From the NCBI GenBank assembly GCA_037443565.1, contig JBBIOB010000003.1, forward strand, positions 62,001 to 126,000: 64,000 bases of DNA, written 5' to 3'. Source of the stretch: Fervidifonticultor_A sp037443565. Lineage in GTDB: Bacteria > Sysuimicrobiota > Sysuimicrobiia > Sysuimicrobiales > Humicultoraceae. A program made the position numbers and the translations under genes. Position 1 is the first letter of the stretch, and the number at the start of each line of letters is the position of its first letter. Below the pieces are notes generated by a model that worked only from the letters and a program-made list of their open reading frames with translations, did no database searches and was not told the DNA's origin. Positions 1-8,268 of the stretch are shown here, in pieces.

Positions 1-269
1 ACGTCGTGCACGGCCTCACGTTCGGACTGCGCGATCCGTCGCGGGCCCGCAACGACGCGCTGGCCATGGCGGTGCGCGAGGCGCGCGAGAAGGCCGACGC
101 GATCGCGCAGGCGGCGGGCCTGCGCATCACCGGCATCGAGCGCATCGTCGAGGAAGGCGCGGCCGTCGCCCCCCGCGAGCTCCGGATCGCCGCGGCACCG
201 ATGCCCACGCCCATCGAACCCGGGCTGGTCTCGGTCACCGCCCAGGTGAGCGTGGTCTTCCGGTACTAG
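1..269 (+). CDS. SIMPL-domain (DUF541) protein, C-terminal part
   Basis: The reading frame is open from the window edge to a TAG at 267-269, so only the last 88 or so residues are present. The segment has the look of the end of the SIMPL/DUF541 (YggE-like) family: a helix rich in Ala and charged residues (AREKADAIAQAAGL) followed by a strand pair and the typical ending VSVTAQVSVVFRY. Family members are usually exported or periplasmic proteins linked to oxidative stress or membrane signalling; no specific reaction is known. The 3' end overlaps the convergent B3/4 gene by four bases. The family call rests on this tail only. Confidence 0.7.
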   Translation, partial: VVHGLTFGLRDPSRARNDALAMAVREAREKADAIAQAAGLRITGIERIVEEGAAVAPRELRIAAAPMPTPIEPGLVSVTAQVSVVFRY

Positions 270-934
270 CCCGAGGAGTGGATCAGCGGCGGATCGAGCT
301 GCGCCGCCGGCCATTCGAGCCGGATCAGGGCCGACAGCACCTCGAGGTGGTGGGCGACGACCTGCTCGGACAGGCCCACCGGACACCACGCGCCGAACAA
401 CGCGGCGTCGGTGTCGTCCCGCAGCCGCGTGCGGAAGTCTGGACCGTGAACGACGCAGGCGATGATGCCCTCTCCGTCGCGGACCACCATATCGCCGGGC
501 CGCAGCGCCTGCTCCTTGCCGCCCAACCGGGTGTAGCGATCGCCGTCGCGCGCGACGTCCACCAGCAGCGCGCCCGCGAGCGCCGCCAGGTCGTGCCCGG
601 AGGTCAGCACCAGGGTCGCGACCTCGGCGGTGAACATCGCTTCGACGAGCGCCGACGGGCCCTCGATCGGGCGGCCGGCCAGGATGGTCTTCGCCTGGTG
701 CGCGACGGGGTACCGCTGGCCCCATCGCTTGAAGTACGCCGCGTAGGGTCCGGCCACGGCATCGTCCTCGATGGGCCTCGCGGCGAACTGCTCGCGCAGC
801 CGGGCCTCGACCTCGCGCTGCCGCGGCCTCAGCGCGGTCGCGCGGAGCCGGTTCGGGCATCCACGGGCAACGAGCGCGCCGAAGACCCCCTCTGGGAACG
901 CGGCTGTGAACTCAGCGGTCAGCGTGATCTGCAT
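266..934 (-). CDS. B3/B4 tRNA-binding domain protein
   Basis: A 222-residue stand-alone protein with the B3/4 fold found in the beta subunit of phenylalanyl-tRNA synthetase, the COG3382 type. Visible hallmarks are the central GPYAAYFKRWGQRYP stretch, the KTILAGRPI segment and the strand-rich C-terminal half with GDMVVRDGEGIIACV. In PheRS this fold carries the editing site; solo versions are thought to act on mischarged tRNA or free amino acid derivatives, but that is inference here. I chose ATG at 934, where the protein begins MQITLTAEF; a GTG nine bases upstream is also possible. It is followed, in transcription order after a short gap, by nothing on its strand; its 3' end meets the SIMPL gene tail to tail. 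Confidence 0.7.
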   Translation of the reverse strand: MQITLTAEFTAAFPEGVFGALVARGCPNRLRATALRPRQREVEARLREQFAARPIEDDAVAGPYAAYFKRWGQRYPVAHQAKTILAGRPIEGPSALVEAMFTAEVATLVLTSGHDLAALAGALLVDVARDGDRYTRLGGKEQALRPGDMVVRDGEGIIACVVHGPDFRTRLRDDTDAALFGAWCPVGLSEQVVAHHLEVLSALIRLEWPAAQLDPPLIHSSG

Positions 935-969
935 GATCCACACCCGGTTCGTTGCGGGCGGCTCTCCCG

Positions 970-2286
970 TCAGGGGTGCTGCGCCGCCAGCTCGGCAACC
1001 AGCGCCCGGCCGGCCCGATCCATGAACGCCGCGACGTCCTGCGGGGTCTGGGGATCCGGCTCCTCAGGCCCCGGCGTCTTCACCGCGGTGGCATAGTACT
1101 CCAGGAACGGCGAGAGGCTCTTGAACGGGTAGACGATGTAGACTTTCTTTCCTGTCGTATGGGCGTGGACCATCTCGGACAGCACCCCGAACGACATCTG
1201 GCTCGTGGGATAGAAGACGACGTTCATGTCGGACTGGTCGATCAGGCGCAGGTCCCGCTTCACGGTGGCGCGCCCGAGGTGGAGACGAGTCCGGTCGTCC
1301 AATCCCGAGGCCCACTCCCGCAGGTCCCTCAGCGAACCGGCCCAGGCCAGGATCTCGGCGCGCTCTTCCTCGGAGAACTGCTCGTCGAACTCGCGCTCCC
1401 CGATCCGGGAGAACGACGCGGCTTCTTCGTCGCTCACCGACAGCGGGTCGAACACCACGAAGTACTCGCGCAGCTGTCGCCCGAACTCTCGGGCCATATC
1501 GATGAGTTCCGCGCGTCCCTCACGGCGCAGATTCGTGATGGGATAGCCTAGGTAGATACGGGGCCTTTTAAAGCAGATGAGATCGAATAGGGTCTGGGTC
1601 GGCTCATCGTGCGCGATCAGGTAGTGCGGGACCCTCTCATACGCCGCAAACATCTTGGAAATGAAGACCTCCTGCTCCTGCCAGGCAACGATCTCTCCCG
1701 CGTCGAGTCGTCCCCGCCACTGGTCCGTCGCGTTCAACCGCCGGTGGATCTGGTAGACGCCGTCGATGATCGTGACGTAGAAGATCCCCTCAGGCCGCAC
1801 GGCGGGCGCCAGCCGCAGGCCCGGCAGCGTCTCCTGCACCGCGGCCTCGTCGGGTGAGGGCATCCGGCGGCGGGTCTCGTCGAACAACATCTTGAGGTAG
1901 TGCGTGTCGAGCCCCGGGATCAGATGGCTCTTCCACCAGAAACACGCGTGCGTCACCAGGATGGTGCAAAGATCGGGCTCCCACAGCGCGGGATCGTTGA
2001 CGACCTCGGTGAACGCAATGGCCCGGAGCTCGCCGAGTGCCTCGGGCGACATGTCGAGAATCGTCTCGGTACGCACATCCATACCGAGGTCGCGCGCGCG
2101 GTCGAGCATGAGCCGGCCCATGTCCACGGTCCGCAGCCGCTTCACCGGCGACGCCCACCGGCCCGCGCGCTGCGCCTGGGCGATGCGGCGGTTGCCTTCG
2201 TCGACCAGACGGCCCAGGTAGCCGGGCCCGCCGTCGGCATCACGCAGCTTTCCGGTTCCGGAGATGCCTGTGGCAATGACGATCAC
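970..2286 (-). CDS. P-loop adenylate-kinase-like protein with C-terminal deoxyribosyltransferase-like domain
   Basis: A 438-residue protein in two parts. The N-terminal half starts with a Walker A loop, GISGTGK at residues 8-14, and continues with the pattern of archaeal adenylate-kinase-like ATPases (THACFWWKSHLIPGLD, then FYVTIIDGVYQIHRRL). The C-terminal half begins around residue 246 with RIYLGYPIT, resembling the start of nucleoside 2-deoxyribosyltransferases. It ends with a D-M-N-V-V-F-Y segment followed by SFGVLSEMVHAHTTGKKVYIVYPF, resembling the S-x-G-x3-E-M-x2-A motif of that fold. The kinase part would bind ATP; whether the second domain cleaves a nucleotide is unknown. Only 20 bases separate it from the end of cofE upstream, so it is probably in the same transcript as the F420 genes. 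The fusion is seen directly; the function is not assigned. Confidence 0.6.
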   Translation of the reverse strand: MIVIATGISGTGKLRDADGGPGYLGRLVDEGNRRIAQAQRAGRWASPVKRLRTVDMGRLMLDRARDLGMDVRTETILDMSPEALGELRAIAFTEVVNDPALWEPDLCTILVTHACFWWKSHLIPGLDTHYLKMLFDETRRRMPSPDEAAVQETLPGLRLAPAVRPEGIFYVTIIDGVYQIHRRLNATDQWRGRLDAGEIVAWQEQEVFISKMFAAYERVPHYLIAHDEPTQTLFDLICFKRPRIYLGYPITNLRREGRAELIDMAREFGRQLREYFVVFDPLSVSDEEAASFSRIGEREFDEQFSEEERAEILAWAGSLRDLREWASGLDDRTRLHLGRATVKRDLRLIDQSDMNVVFYPTSQMSFGVLSEMVHAHTTGKKVYIVYPFKSLSPFLEYYATAVKTPGPEEPDPQTPQDVAAFMDRAGRALVAELAAQHP

Positions 2287-2306
2287 CGCGTCACCTCCCG
2301 GAGGTG

Positions 2307-3062
2307 CTATCGGAAGAGGTCTTCGTCATGCGGCCTGACAAGATCTGCGGCGCGCTCATCCCCTGCATACTCTGTGCCCCGGATCAGCACCACCGGACGC
2401 CCCTCGGCGGCCTGCCCCTGCAGGAGGTTGGCCATCGCCGCCAGCTCGTCGGCCACCGCCTCGACGGAGACGCGGAGGATGTACCCGTAACGATCGGGCT
2501 CGCCGATGTACGAGCGGAGCACGCGCAGCCCGGCCGACCCGATCGCCGCGCCCGTTGTGCCTTGCCGAAACGGCCGGCCGTGGCTGTCATTCACGATGAC
2601 CCCCACATCCACATCAAAGGCGGCCCGCAACCCGGCCCGGATCCGCTCGGCCGAGGCATCGGGATCGCGGGGCAGCGTGACGACCATGTCGTCTCCGCCG
2701 CCGACATTTGAGTGATCCACGCCGGCGTTGGCACACACAAAACCCAACCGGTGCTCGGCGATGATCAACCCCGGCCGGACGCGCCGGATCGCTCGTGACT
2801 CGCGCACGATCACCTCGACGAGCCGGGGGTCCTTGCGCGCGTCGTCCGCGAGCTCCATGGCCCTGGCGCTCGGGGTCACGGTCCGGATGTCGACCAGGCA
2901 GCCCTCGGCTTTGGAGACCACCTTGTGCGCGACCACGACCACGTCGCCGGGCTGCGGCGGCAGCCCGGCGCCGCGCAGGGCATCCGCGATGGCGGCGGCC
3001 AGATCGTCGCCCGGGCGGATCTCGGGAAACGGCTCTGGAGCCCACGCGATCAGGGCCTTCAT
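2307..3062 (-). CDS. cofE: Coenzyme F420-0:L-glutamate ligase
   Basis: A 251-residue protein of the CofE/FbiB N-terminal family, which adds glutamate to F420-0 in a GTP-dependent reaction to make the gamma-linked polyglutamate tail of coenzyme F420 in the cytosol. The family features are visible in order: IRPGDDLAAAI, GDVVVVAHKVVSKAEG near residues 40-55, RIVRESR-like and HRLGFVCANAGVDHSNV around residue 110, then VIVNDSHGRPFRQGTTGAAIG near residue 165. The start ATG overlaps the stop of the upstream F420:NADP oxidoreductase gene by four bases, so the two are translationally coupled. No other F420 biosynthesis gene (cofC, cofD, cofG/H) lies in the window. Confidence 0.92.
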   Translation of the reverse strand: MKALIAWAPEPFPEIRPGDDLAAAIADALRGAGLPPQPGDVVVVAHKVVSKAEGCLVDIRTVTPSARAMELADDARKDPRLVEVIVRESRAIRRVRPGLIIAEHRLGFVCANAGVDHSNVGGGDDMVVTLPRDPDASAERIRAGLRAAFDVDVGVIVNDSHGRPFRQGTTGAAIGSAGLRVLRSYIGEPDRYGYILRVSVEAVADELAAMANLLQGQAAEGRPVVLIRGTEYAGDERAADLVRPHDEDLFR

Positions 3063-3712
3063 CGTGGCCGGGCGTCGGGCGGCAGGTGGGCGATCCGGAT
3101 GCCCAGGTGTCGGCGCCGGTACCGGACGTTCAGACCGATGAGCAGCACCGCGAGCCCCTCCAGCGTCGCCGCGCCGGCCAGCCCGCCGGCGTCGACGCCC
3201 CGGGCGCCGATCGCGTTCGCCAGATCGATCACGCGCGCCCGAGCCGCCGGATCATCCCCGCAGACGAGCACGTCCTGGCCCAGCGGATGGCCGGGATCAG
3301 CGAGCAGCCGCCCGGAGATCGTGTGAAACGCCGCCACGACGCGGGCACCCGGCACGAGCGCCTGTGTCTCGGCCGCGGCGGAGCCTGCCGGTGGCGGCGT
3401 GTAGGTCTTCTCGGATCCTATGGGCACCGTGGCGTCCACGAGGATCTTCCCGGTCAACGCGGAGGCCAGGGCGGCCACGAACGCGGCGTGACCCTCGTGT
3501 GGGATCGCCAGCACCACGATCTCGGCCGACGCGGCCGCGTCGGCGTTGGCAGCGCCGCTCGCGTTGGGCAGCTTCAAGCGCCCGGCAACGTCCGCAGCGC
3601 GCGCGGCATCGCGCGATCCGATCACGACGTCATGTCCCGCCGCGCACAGCCGGATGGCAAGCCCGAAGCCCAGCGTGCCGGTGCCGCCGAGAATGGCGAT
3701 GCGGCTGCTCAT
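3059..3712 (-). CDS. npdG: NADPH-dependent F420 reductase
   Basis: A 217-residue Rossmann protein that moves hydride between NADP(H) and coenzyme F420. The N-terminal dinucleotide site reads IAILGGTGTLGFGLA, followed by the NADP-selecting IGSRD at the end of the second strand, and later VLAIPHEGH and KILVDATVPIG, all typical of F420:NADP oxidoreductases. The ATG at 3712 is preferred because an AGGAG sits six bases upstream; a further ATG at 3733 overlaps the M16 gene. It overlaps cofE by four bases, so reductase and cofactor biosynthesis are made together. Confidence 0.88.
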   Translation of the reverse strand: MSSRIAILGGTGTLGFGLAIRLCAAGHDVVIGSRDAARAADVAGRLKLPNASGAANADAAASAEIVVLAIPHEGHAAFVAALASALTGKILVDATVPIGSEKTYTPPPAGSAAAETQALVPGARVVAAFHTISGRLLADPGHPLGQDVLVCGDDPAARARVIDLANAIGARGVDAGGLAGAATLEGLAVLLIGLNVRYRRRHLGIRIAHLPPDARPR

Positions 3713-3729
3713 TCGTCGCTCCTCCACAC

Positions 3730-5007
3730 TCACTGCGTTGGTGGATGCCGGTCCGGCCCGGCGACCGCCAGCGCATAGGCCTCGGTGGGAAACCGCCGGC
3801 TGGCCTGGATGATCGCGTCGTGGCCGGTGCCCGCGATGATGCCTGGGAAGCGCTCGAGATAGTCCAGACCGAGATCGTACAGTTCGATGTCGGCCAGCAT
3901 CTGCGCGATGCCCTGACTGGTCTCCAGGCGCACCGCCAGCGACCCCGTCAGGAAAGTCCTGGCATCGGCCAGCTCGTCAGGCGAGGGCCCGGTCGCCTGC
4001 AGCCCGCCTACCTCGTGCAGGATCGCGGCGATGGCGCGGTCCACGTTGACCGGACTCACCCCGGCCTTCACCCACCAGGGGCCGGCCAGAAACCCCGCGC
4101 GCAGATCGCTGAACGCGTAGTACGCCATCCCCTGCTGCTCGCGCACGTTGCGCCCGATCCGGCCCATCATCCCGAGCTGTCCGAGCAGCAGGTTCGCCAT
4201 CATGACCGCGTAGTAGTCAGGGTCGGTCCTGGCGACGCCGGGCGCCCCGAGCACGAGATCCGACTGGGTCTTGCCGGGCACGACCGTCTCGTCACGGCAC
4301 GGCGATGACGGTGCCGACGGATCGGGAAATGCGGGCAGTGCCCATTGGCCAGGCACCTGCCACCGACCGAACACCTCGGCTGCGAGGTCGGTCACCTGCA
4401 CGGGATCGACGTCGCCAACCACGGCGAGCAGCGTGGCGCCGGGCAGGTAGCGCCCGGCGTGGAAGGCGCGCAGGTCGGCGGGACCGAGCGCGGCCAGATG
4501 CGTTTCTTCGCCGTCCGGACTCCGGCTGTGCGGGTGTCCTTCGGGATAGGCCAGGCGGCGGAACGCGCGCTCGGCGACCTGCCGCGTGTCGAGCGCGTTG
4601 ACCCTGACCGCAGTGATCAGCTCGCCCCGCACGTTCTCGGCCTCGGAGGCCGCAAACGCGGGCTCGATCAGAATCTCGGCGGCGGTCTCCAGCAGCGGGC
4701 GCAGATCGTCGGCCAGGGCCCGCCCGACCACCGCGGTCACTTCGATGCCCGGCGAGACGGTCAGGGTCGCGCCCAGCGCATCGAGGGCCTCGGCGATCTG
4801 GGGACCGGTGCGACGGAGTGACCCTCGGATGAGCGTCGAGGCGACAAAGCGCGCCAGCCCTGGCTGGCCGTCGTCGAAGATCGATCCCGCCTTCACATAT
4901 CCGTGGAGCGCCACCACGCCCGACTCATGCGACGGCTTGACCAGACACACCAGACCGTTGGGCAGGACCGTTCGCGACACCGATGCGGCGGTCAGCGGCA
5001 CCGTCAT
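3730..5007 (-). CDS. M16-family peptidase-like subunit, inactive
   Basis: A 425-residue M16 (pitrilysin/mitochondrial processing peptidase-like) protein. It aligns with its neighbour over the whole length, but the zinc motif HxxEH is replaced: the equivalent stretch reads GLARFVASTLIRG, so both histidines and the glutamate are gone. Family knowledge: M16B proteases work as heterodimers of an active and an inactive subunit, and this is the inactive partner. The C-terminal half keeps the usual GLGAPGV-like, NLLLGQLGMMGRIG and QGMAYYAFSDLRAG segments. Its start overlaps the stop of the active subunit by four bases, fitting equal production of both. No signal peptide is evident. Confidence 0.88.
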   Translation of the reverse strand: MTVPLTAASVSRTVLPNGLVCLVKPSHESGVVALHGYVKAGSIFDDGQPGLARFVASTLIRGSLRRTGPQIAEALDALGATLTVSPGIEVTAVVGRALADDLRPLLETAAEILIEPAFAASEAENVRGELITAVRVNALDTRQVAERAFRRLAYPEGHPHSRSPDGEETHLAALGPADLRAFHAGRYLPGATLLAVVGDVDPVQVTDLAAEVFGRWQVPGQWALPAFPDPSAPSSPCRDETVVPGKTQSDLVLGAPGVARTDPDYYAVMMANLLLGQLGMMGRIGRNVREQQGMAYYAFSDLRAGFLAGPWWVKAGVSPVNVDRAIAAILHEVGGLQATGPSPDELADARTFLTGSLAVRLETSQGIAQMLADIELYDLGLDYLERFPGIIAGTGHDAIIQASRRFPTEAYALAVAGPDRHPPTQ

Positions 5008-6299
5008 GCCCCGGCCTCCTGCGCGCCATCCTCGGGAACGAACCAGCCCACCGTGCGGCGCTTCTCGACCAGGTACGCCCGCGCGACCCGCATGATGTCG
5101 TCCGGCGCAAGGCGGTCGATGGCCTCGCGCAGCGCGCCGAGCCGCTCCGGTGTATCGACGGCGGCAAACGCGCCGAGGGCCATGGCCCGGCGCATCACGC
5201 CGTCCTGCGCGTAGACGAACTGCGCGCGGGCCTGGCGCTTCACCTTGTCGAGTTCGGTTTCGTCGACCGGGTCGCGTTGGATCCGCTCAATCTCGGCCAT
5301 CGCGGCGTCTTCAACCGCCCGGATCTCGACCCCGCTGTGGGCGGTGGCCAGGATGCGGAAGAGCGTGGGCTCGGCGCTGGCCACCAGCCCGGAGCCCACG
5401 TCCGCGGCCAGGCCGCGGTCGACGAGCGCCCGGTAGAGCCGGCTGCTGCGGCCCCCGCTGCCGCCGTCGAACGGGACGATTCCGGCGAACCCGGTCAGGA
5501 TCCCGTCGAGCACCATCAAGGCCGGAAGGTCGGGGTGTCCGGCCGCAGGCGCGTGATAGGCGACGTGCAGGTAGGCTGTCGCGCCACCGGGCCGCCGCAG
5601 GACAACCCGTCGCTCGCCGCTCTGCTCGGGTTCGACCGCCCGCGGCACCGGGGGTGGATCGCTGGCCGGGATTCCACCAAACGCCGTCTCGACTATGCCC
5701 TGCACCGCCGCGGCATCGAAGTCGCCGACGGCAACGGCGATGGCGTTCGCCGGATGGTAGTAGGTGCGGTAGTGCCGGTAGAGGTCGTCGCGCGTGATGG
5801 CGCGCAGATCGTCCTTCCAGCCGATGACCGGCTGCCGGTACGGATGCGCCTTGAAGGCGAGCGCGTCGACTTCTTCCCGCAGATAGTAGGCCGGGAAGTT
5901 CTCGGCGCCCTCCCGCTCCGAGATGATGACCGTGCGCTCGCCGGCGACCACCTCAGGGTCGATGATCGTGTGCTGCATCCGATCGGCCTCGAGGCGGATG
6001 GCCGTCTCGAGGTGCTCGACCGGCAGCACCTCGAAGTAGGCGGTGTAGTCCTTCCAGGTGAAGGCGTTCCATCGACCGCCGAGGCGCTCGATCAGCCGGC
6101 TCAGCGTTCCCGCCGGATATGAGGGCGTGCCCTTGAACAGCAGGTGCTCGACCCAGTGCGAGATCCCGGTGAGGCCCGGGACCTCGTGGCGGCTGCCCAC
6201 CCGGTACCACACCCAGAAGGTGGCCACGGGCGCCGCGTGCGACTCCTGCACCAGCACGCGGAGCCCGTTCGCCAGGGTGACGTCACGCCAGTCGTCCAT
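5004..6299 (-). CDS. M16-family zinc metallopeptidase, active subunit
   Basis: A 431-residue M16 peptidase. The inverted zinc motif H48-W-V-E51-H52 is intact, followed by LLFKGTPSYPAGTL and the downstream metal-ligand region with EADRM and SEREGAENFPAYYL. It would degrade peptides, probably in complex with the inactive subunit encoded directly downstream with a four-base overlap. The ATG at 6299 (MDDWRDVTL) is chosen because a GAGGAG lies about eight bases upstream; a longer frame to 6413 would add a basic, low-complexity stretch without family similarity. No export signal is visible, so a cytoplasmic role is most likely. Confidence 0.9.
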   Translation of the reverse strand: MDDWRDVTLANGLRVLVQESHAAPVATFWVWYRVGSRHEVPGLTGISHWVEHLLFKGTPSYPAGTLSRLIERLGGRWNAFTWKDYTAYFEVLPVEHLETAIRLEADRMQHTIIDPEVVAGERTVIISEREGAENFPAYYLREEVDALAFKAHPYRQPVIGWKDDLRAITRDDLYRHYRTYYHPANAIAVAVGDFDAAAVQGIVETAFGGIPASDPPPVPRAVEPEQSGERRVVLRRPGGATAYLHVAYHAPAAGHPDLPALMVLDGILTGFAGIVPFDGGSGGRSSRLYRALVDRGLAADVGSGLVASAEPTLFRILATAHSGVEIRAVEDAAMAEIERIQRDPVDETELDKVKRQARAQFVYAQDGVMRRAMALGAFAAVDTPERLGALREAIDRLAPDDIMRVARAYLVEKRRTVGWFVPEDGAQEAGA

Positions 6300-6406
6300 C
6301 CGCTCACTCCTCACACAAAGCCCGCCCGCGGCCGGCGGCGGCGGGCGGGAGACCCTGGTTGCTTCGCCGAGGAAGCCGCGTGCCCTGCCGCGTATCCCGA
6401 AAGGAG

Positions 6407-7228
6407 ATGCCAAAGGTCATCCCTCGACTGACCGCCGCGGCCGTCGCGCGCTACCGCCGCGCCGTGCTGCGCGGCCACCGCGTGCACACCCCGGGCGCTG
6501 CCCTCCGCTTCGTCAACGCGCTCGGCTTTTGCTACGCCTTCACGGGCGGCCCCGGCGGCCTGCCCGGATTGTTCGATGTCCTCGCCACGCGCAGCGTCGA
6601 CCGCATGTGGACGTGGGCCTGGCGGTGGAAGGACGACCTGCCGGCCCGGCGCCGACTCTACTACGGCAAGGTGATCCGCCGCAAGCCCACGTACGTGTCG
6701 CTGCCGCTCCTGCCGGCGTTCTACGCGCTCTCGGGCAACGTCGGCGAACCCGACGACCACCTACAGGCCTACCGCGAGGGCCGGCTGAGCCTGCTCGCCA
6801 GGACGGTCTACGAGGTGGTCCTGGCCCAGGGGCCGCTGTCGACCTGGACGCTGCGCCGGCGGTTCGTGCCCCGAGGTGAGCGCGGGGCCCGGTTCCACCG
6901 TGCGCTGGACGACCTCCAGGAGCGCTTCCTGGTGGTGAAGGTGGCCGAGGAGGAGGAGTGGCGCAACGGGTTCATCTGGGACGCCTTCCACCGCTGGATG
7001 CCCGAGGTCGTCGCGCAGGCCTCGAGCCTGACCATGGCCGACGCGGCCGCGACCGTCCTGGAGCGGTACATGGGGATTGTAGGCGCGGCCCCGGAGGCCG
7101 ACATCTCCGCGACATTTGGGTGGGAGCCCCGGCTGCTGGCGGAGGCTGCCGGGCGGCGCGGCCTGGAGCGGGTTACGATCGCCGGGCGAGACGTCTGGGT
7201 GACAGAACGCCTCCTGCGACGAGCCTAG
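6407..7228 (+). CDS. AlkZ/YcaQ-related winged-helix DNA-binding protein
   Basis: A 273-residue protein that resembles the smaller relatives of the AlkZ/YcaQ DNA glycosylase group, which have tandem winged helices. Recognisable pieces are the N-terminal helix with RYRRAVLRGHRV, the LGFCYAFTGGPGG loop, SLLARTVYEVVLAQGPLSTWTLRRRF (a winged-helix recognition region near residues 125-150) and a C-terminal winged helix. True AlkZ uses a QxQ or QxD motif, which I cannot find, so glycosylase activity is doubtful. The gene is divergent from the M16 pair. The AAAGGAG directly abuts the ATG at 6407, which is closer than normal, so the start is not certain. Confidence 0.5.
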   Translation: MPKVIPRLTAAAVARYRRAVLRGHRVHTPGAALRFVNALGFCYAFTGGPGGLPGLFDVLATRSVDRMWTWAWRWKDDLPARRRLYYGKVIRRKPTYVSLPLLPAFYALSGNVGEPDDHLQAYREGRLSLLARTVYEVVLAQGPLSTWTLRRRFVPRGERGARFHRALDDLQERFLVVKVAEEEEWRNGFIWDAFHRWMPEVVAQASSLTMADAAATVLERYMGIVGAAPEADISATFGWEPRLLAEAAGRRGLERVTIAGRDVWVTERLLRRA

Positions 7229-7261
7229 AAAACCCGCGGCGGCATGCCAGGTGTGGTATGA

Positions 7262-7426
7262 TCCCGCATCGATCTGATCGCCCAGTTCCCCGTGATGTCC
7301 CCCCTCAGGGAACACCGGCCGTATGAGGGGTTCCGCTTCTTCGTCGTGGCGGGACAGTGCGTCAGTTACACGCTCGCCCAAGATCACCTGATCATCCTGG
7401 CCGTCTTCCGCGCGCGGAAGGGATAG
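7262..7426 (+). pseudogene. RelE/ParE-type toxin remnant
   Basis: A short open frame bounded upstream by a TGA at 7259 and ending with TAG at 7424-7426. Translated, it gives the C-terminal half of a ParE/RelE-like toxin: IDLIAQFPVM, then LREHRPYEGFRFFVV, a strand with CVSYTLAQDHLIILAVFRARKG. The last strand with its basic end is characteristic of the family. About 40 N-terminal residues are missing and no antitoxin gene is adjacent, so I read it as a decayed toxin. Its last 35 bases lie over the 3' end of thiD on the opposite strand. Confidence 0.55.
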
Positions 7427-8222
7427 AGCCCCGCCACAGGGCCGCCGGGTCGGCCGGACCGTGGCCGGCGCCGAGCGGCAGGCCCGCGGCGATCGCCGCG
7501 GTGATGACCTCTTTCGCGCGTGCCACGGCCTCGGGTATGACCAGTCCTTTCGCGAGCCCGGCCGCAATGGCGGCCGAAAACACGCAGCCCGTGCCGTGCG
7601 TGTGCCGGGACTGGGCCCGAGGCGCCGAGAACTCCTGAATGGTCGAGCCGTCGAAGAGGATGTCGACGGCCTGGTCGGCATCTTCCAGATGTCCGCCCTT
7701 GACGACCACGTGGCGGGGGCCCATGGCGTGGATCTCCCTGGCGGCCGCCCGCATGTCCGCGAGCGTCCGGACCGGCCGGCCGACTAGCGCACCGGCCTCA
7801 TGCAGGTTGGGCGTCACGACCAGGGCCGTCGGCAGCAGCACGCGGCGCAGCGCGTCGGTGGCCTCCGGCCGCAGCAGCGGCGCGCCGCTCTTCGCGATCA
7901 TCACCGGGTCGACGACGAGCCGAGCGATCCCCCACCGCCGCACCGCCGCGGCCACCGCCTCGATAATGGCGGCGTGGGAGAGCATCCCGGTCTTGGCGGC
8001 ATCGGTGCCGATGTCGCGCATGATGGCATCGATCTGCTCGACCACGAACTCCGGCGGCACCTCCACCACGCCGGTGACGCCTGTCGTATTCTGCGCGGTC
8101 AGCGCGGTGATCGCCGAGGTGCCGAATACGCCCAGGACGGTGAAGGTCTTCAGGTCCGCCTGGATCCCGGCGCCCCCTCCGGAGTCAGAGCCGGCGATGG
8201 TCATGGCCCGAGGAACGCGCAC
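7392..8222 (-). CDS. thiD: Hydroxymethylpyrimidine/phosphomethylpyrimidine kinase
   Basis: A 276-residue ribokinase-fold enzyme that phosphorylates HMP and HMP-phosphate to HMP-diphosphate, the pyrimidine half of thiamine. The N-terminus has the family motif AGSDSGGGAGIQADLKT, with TALTAQNTTGVTGV following; RLVVDPVMIAKSGAPLL is in the centre and the anion-hole/catalytic region HTHGTGCVFSAAIAA near residue 225. It is the last gene of the thi operon, 46 bases after thiL. The start is a GTG at 8222; an ATG six codons further in is possible. It acts in the cytosol on pyrimidine made de novo or imported. Confidence 0.93.
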   Translation of the reverse strand: MRVPRAMTIAGSDSGGGAGIQADLKTFTVLGVFGTSAITALTAQNTTGVTGVVEVPPEFVVEQIDAIMRDIGTDAAKTGMLSHAAIIEAVAAAVRRWGIARLVVDPVMIAKSGAPLLRPEATDALRRVLLPTALVVTPNLHEAGALVGRPVRTLADMRAAAREIHAMGPRHVVVKGGHLEDADQAVDILFDGSTIQEFSAPRAQSRHTHGTGCVFSAAIAAGLAKGLVIPEAVARAKEVITAAIAAGLPLGAGHGPADPAALWRGSIPSARGRRPG

Positions 8223-8268
8223 GGGGTGCCCTCCTCCCTGCGAACGGCATCACGCGCCGGCGCGGTCT

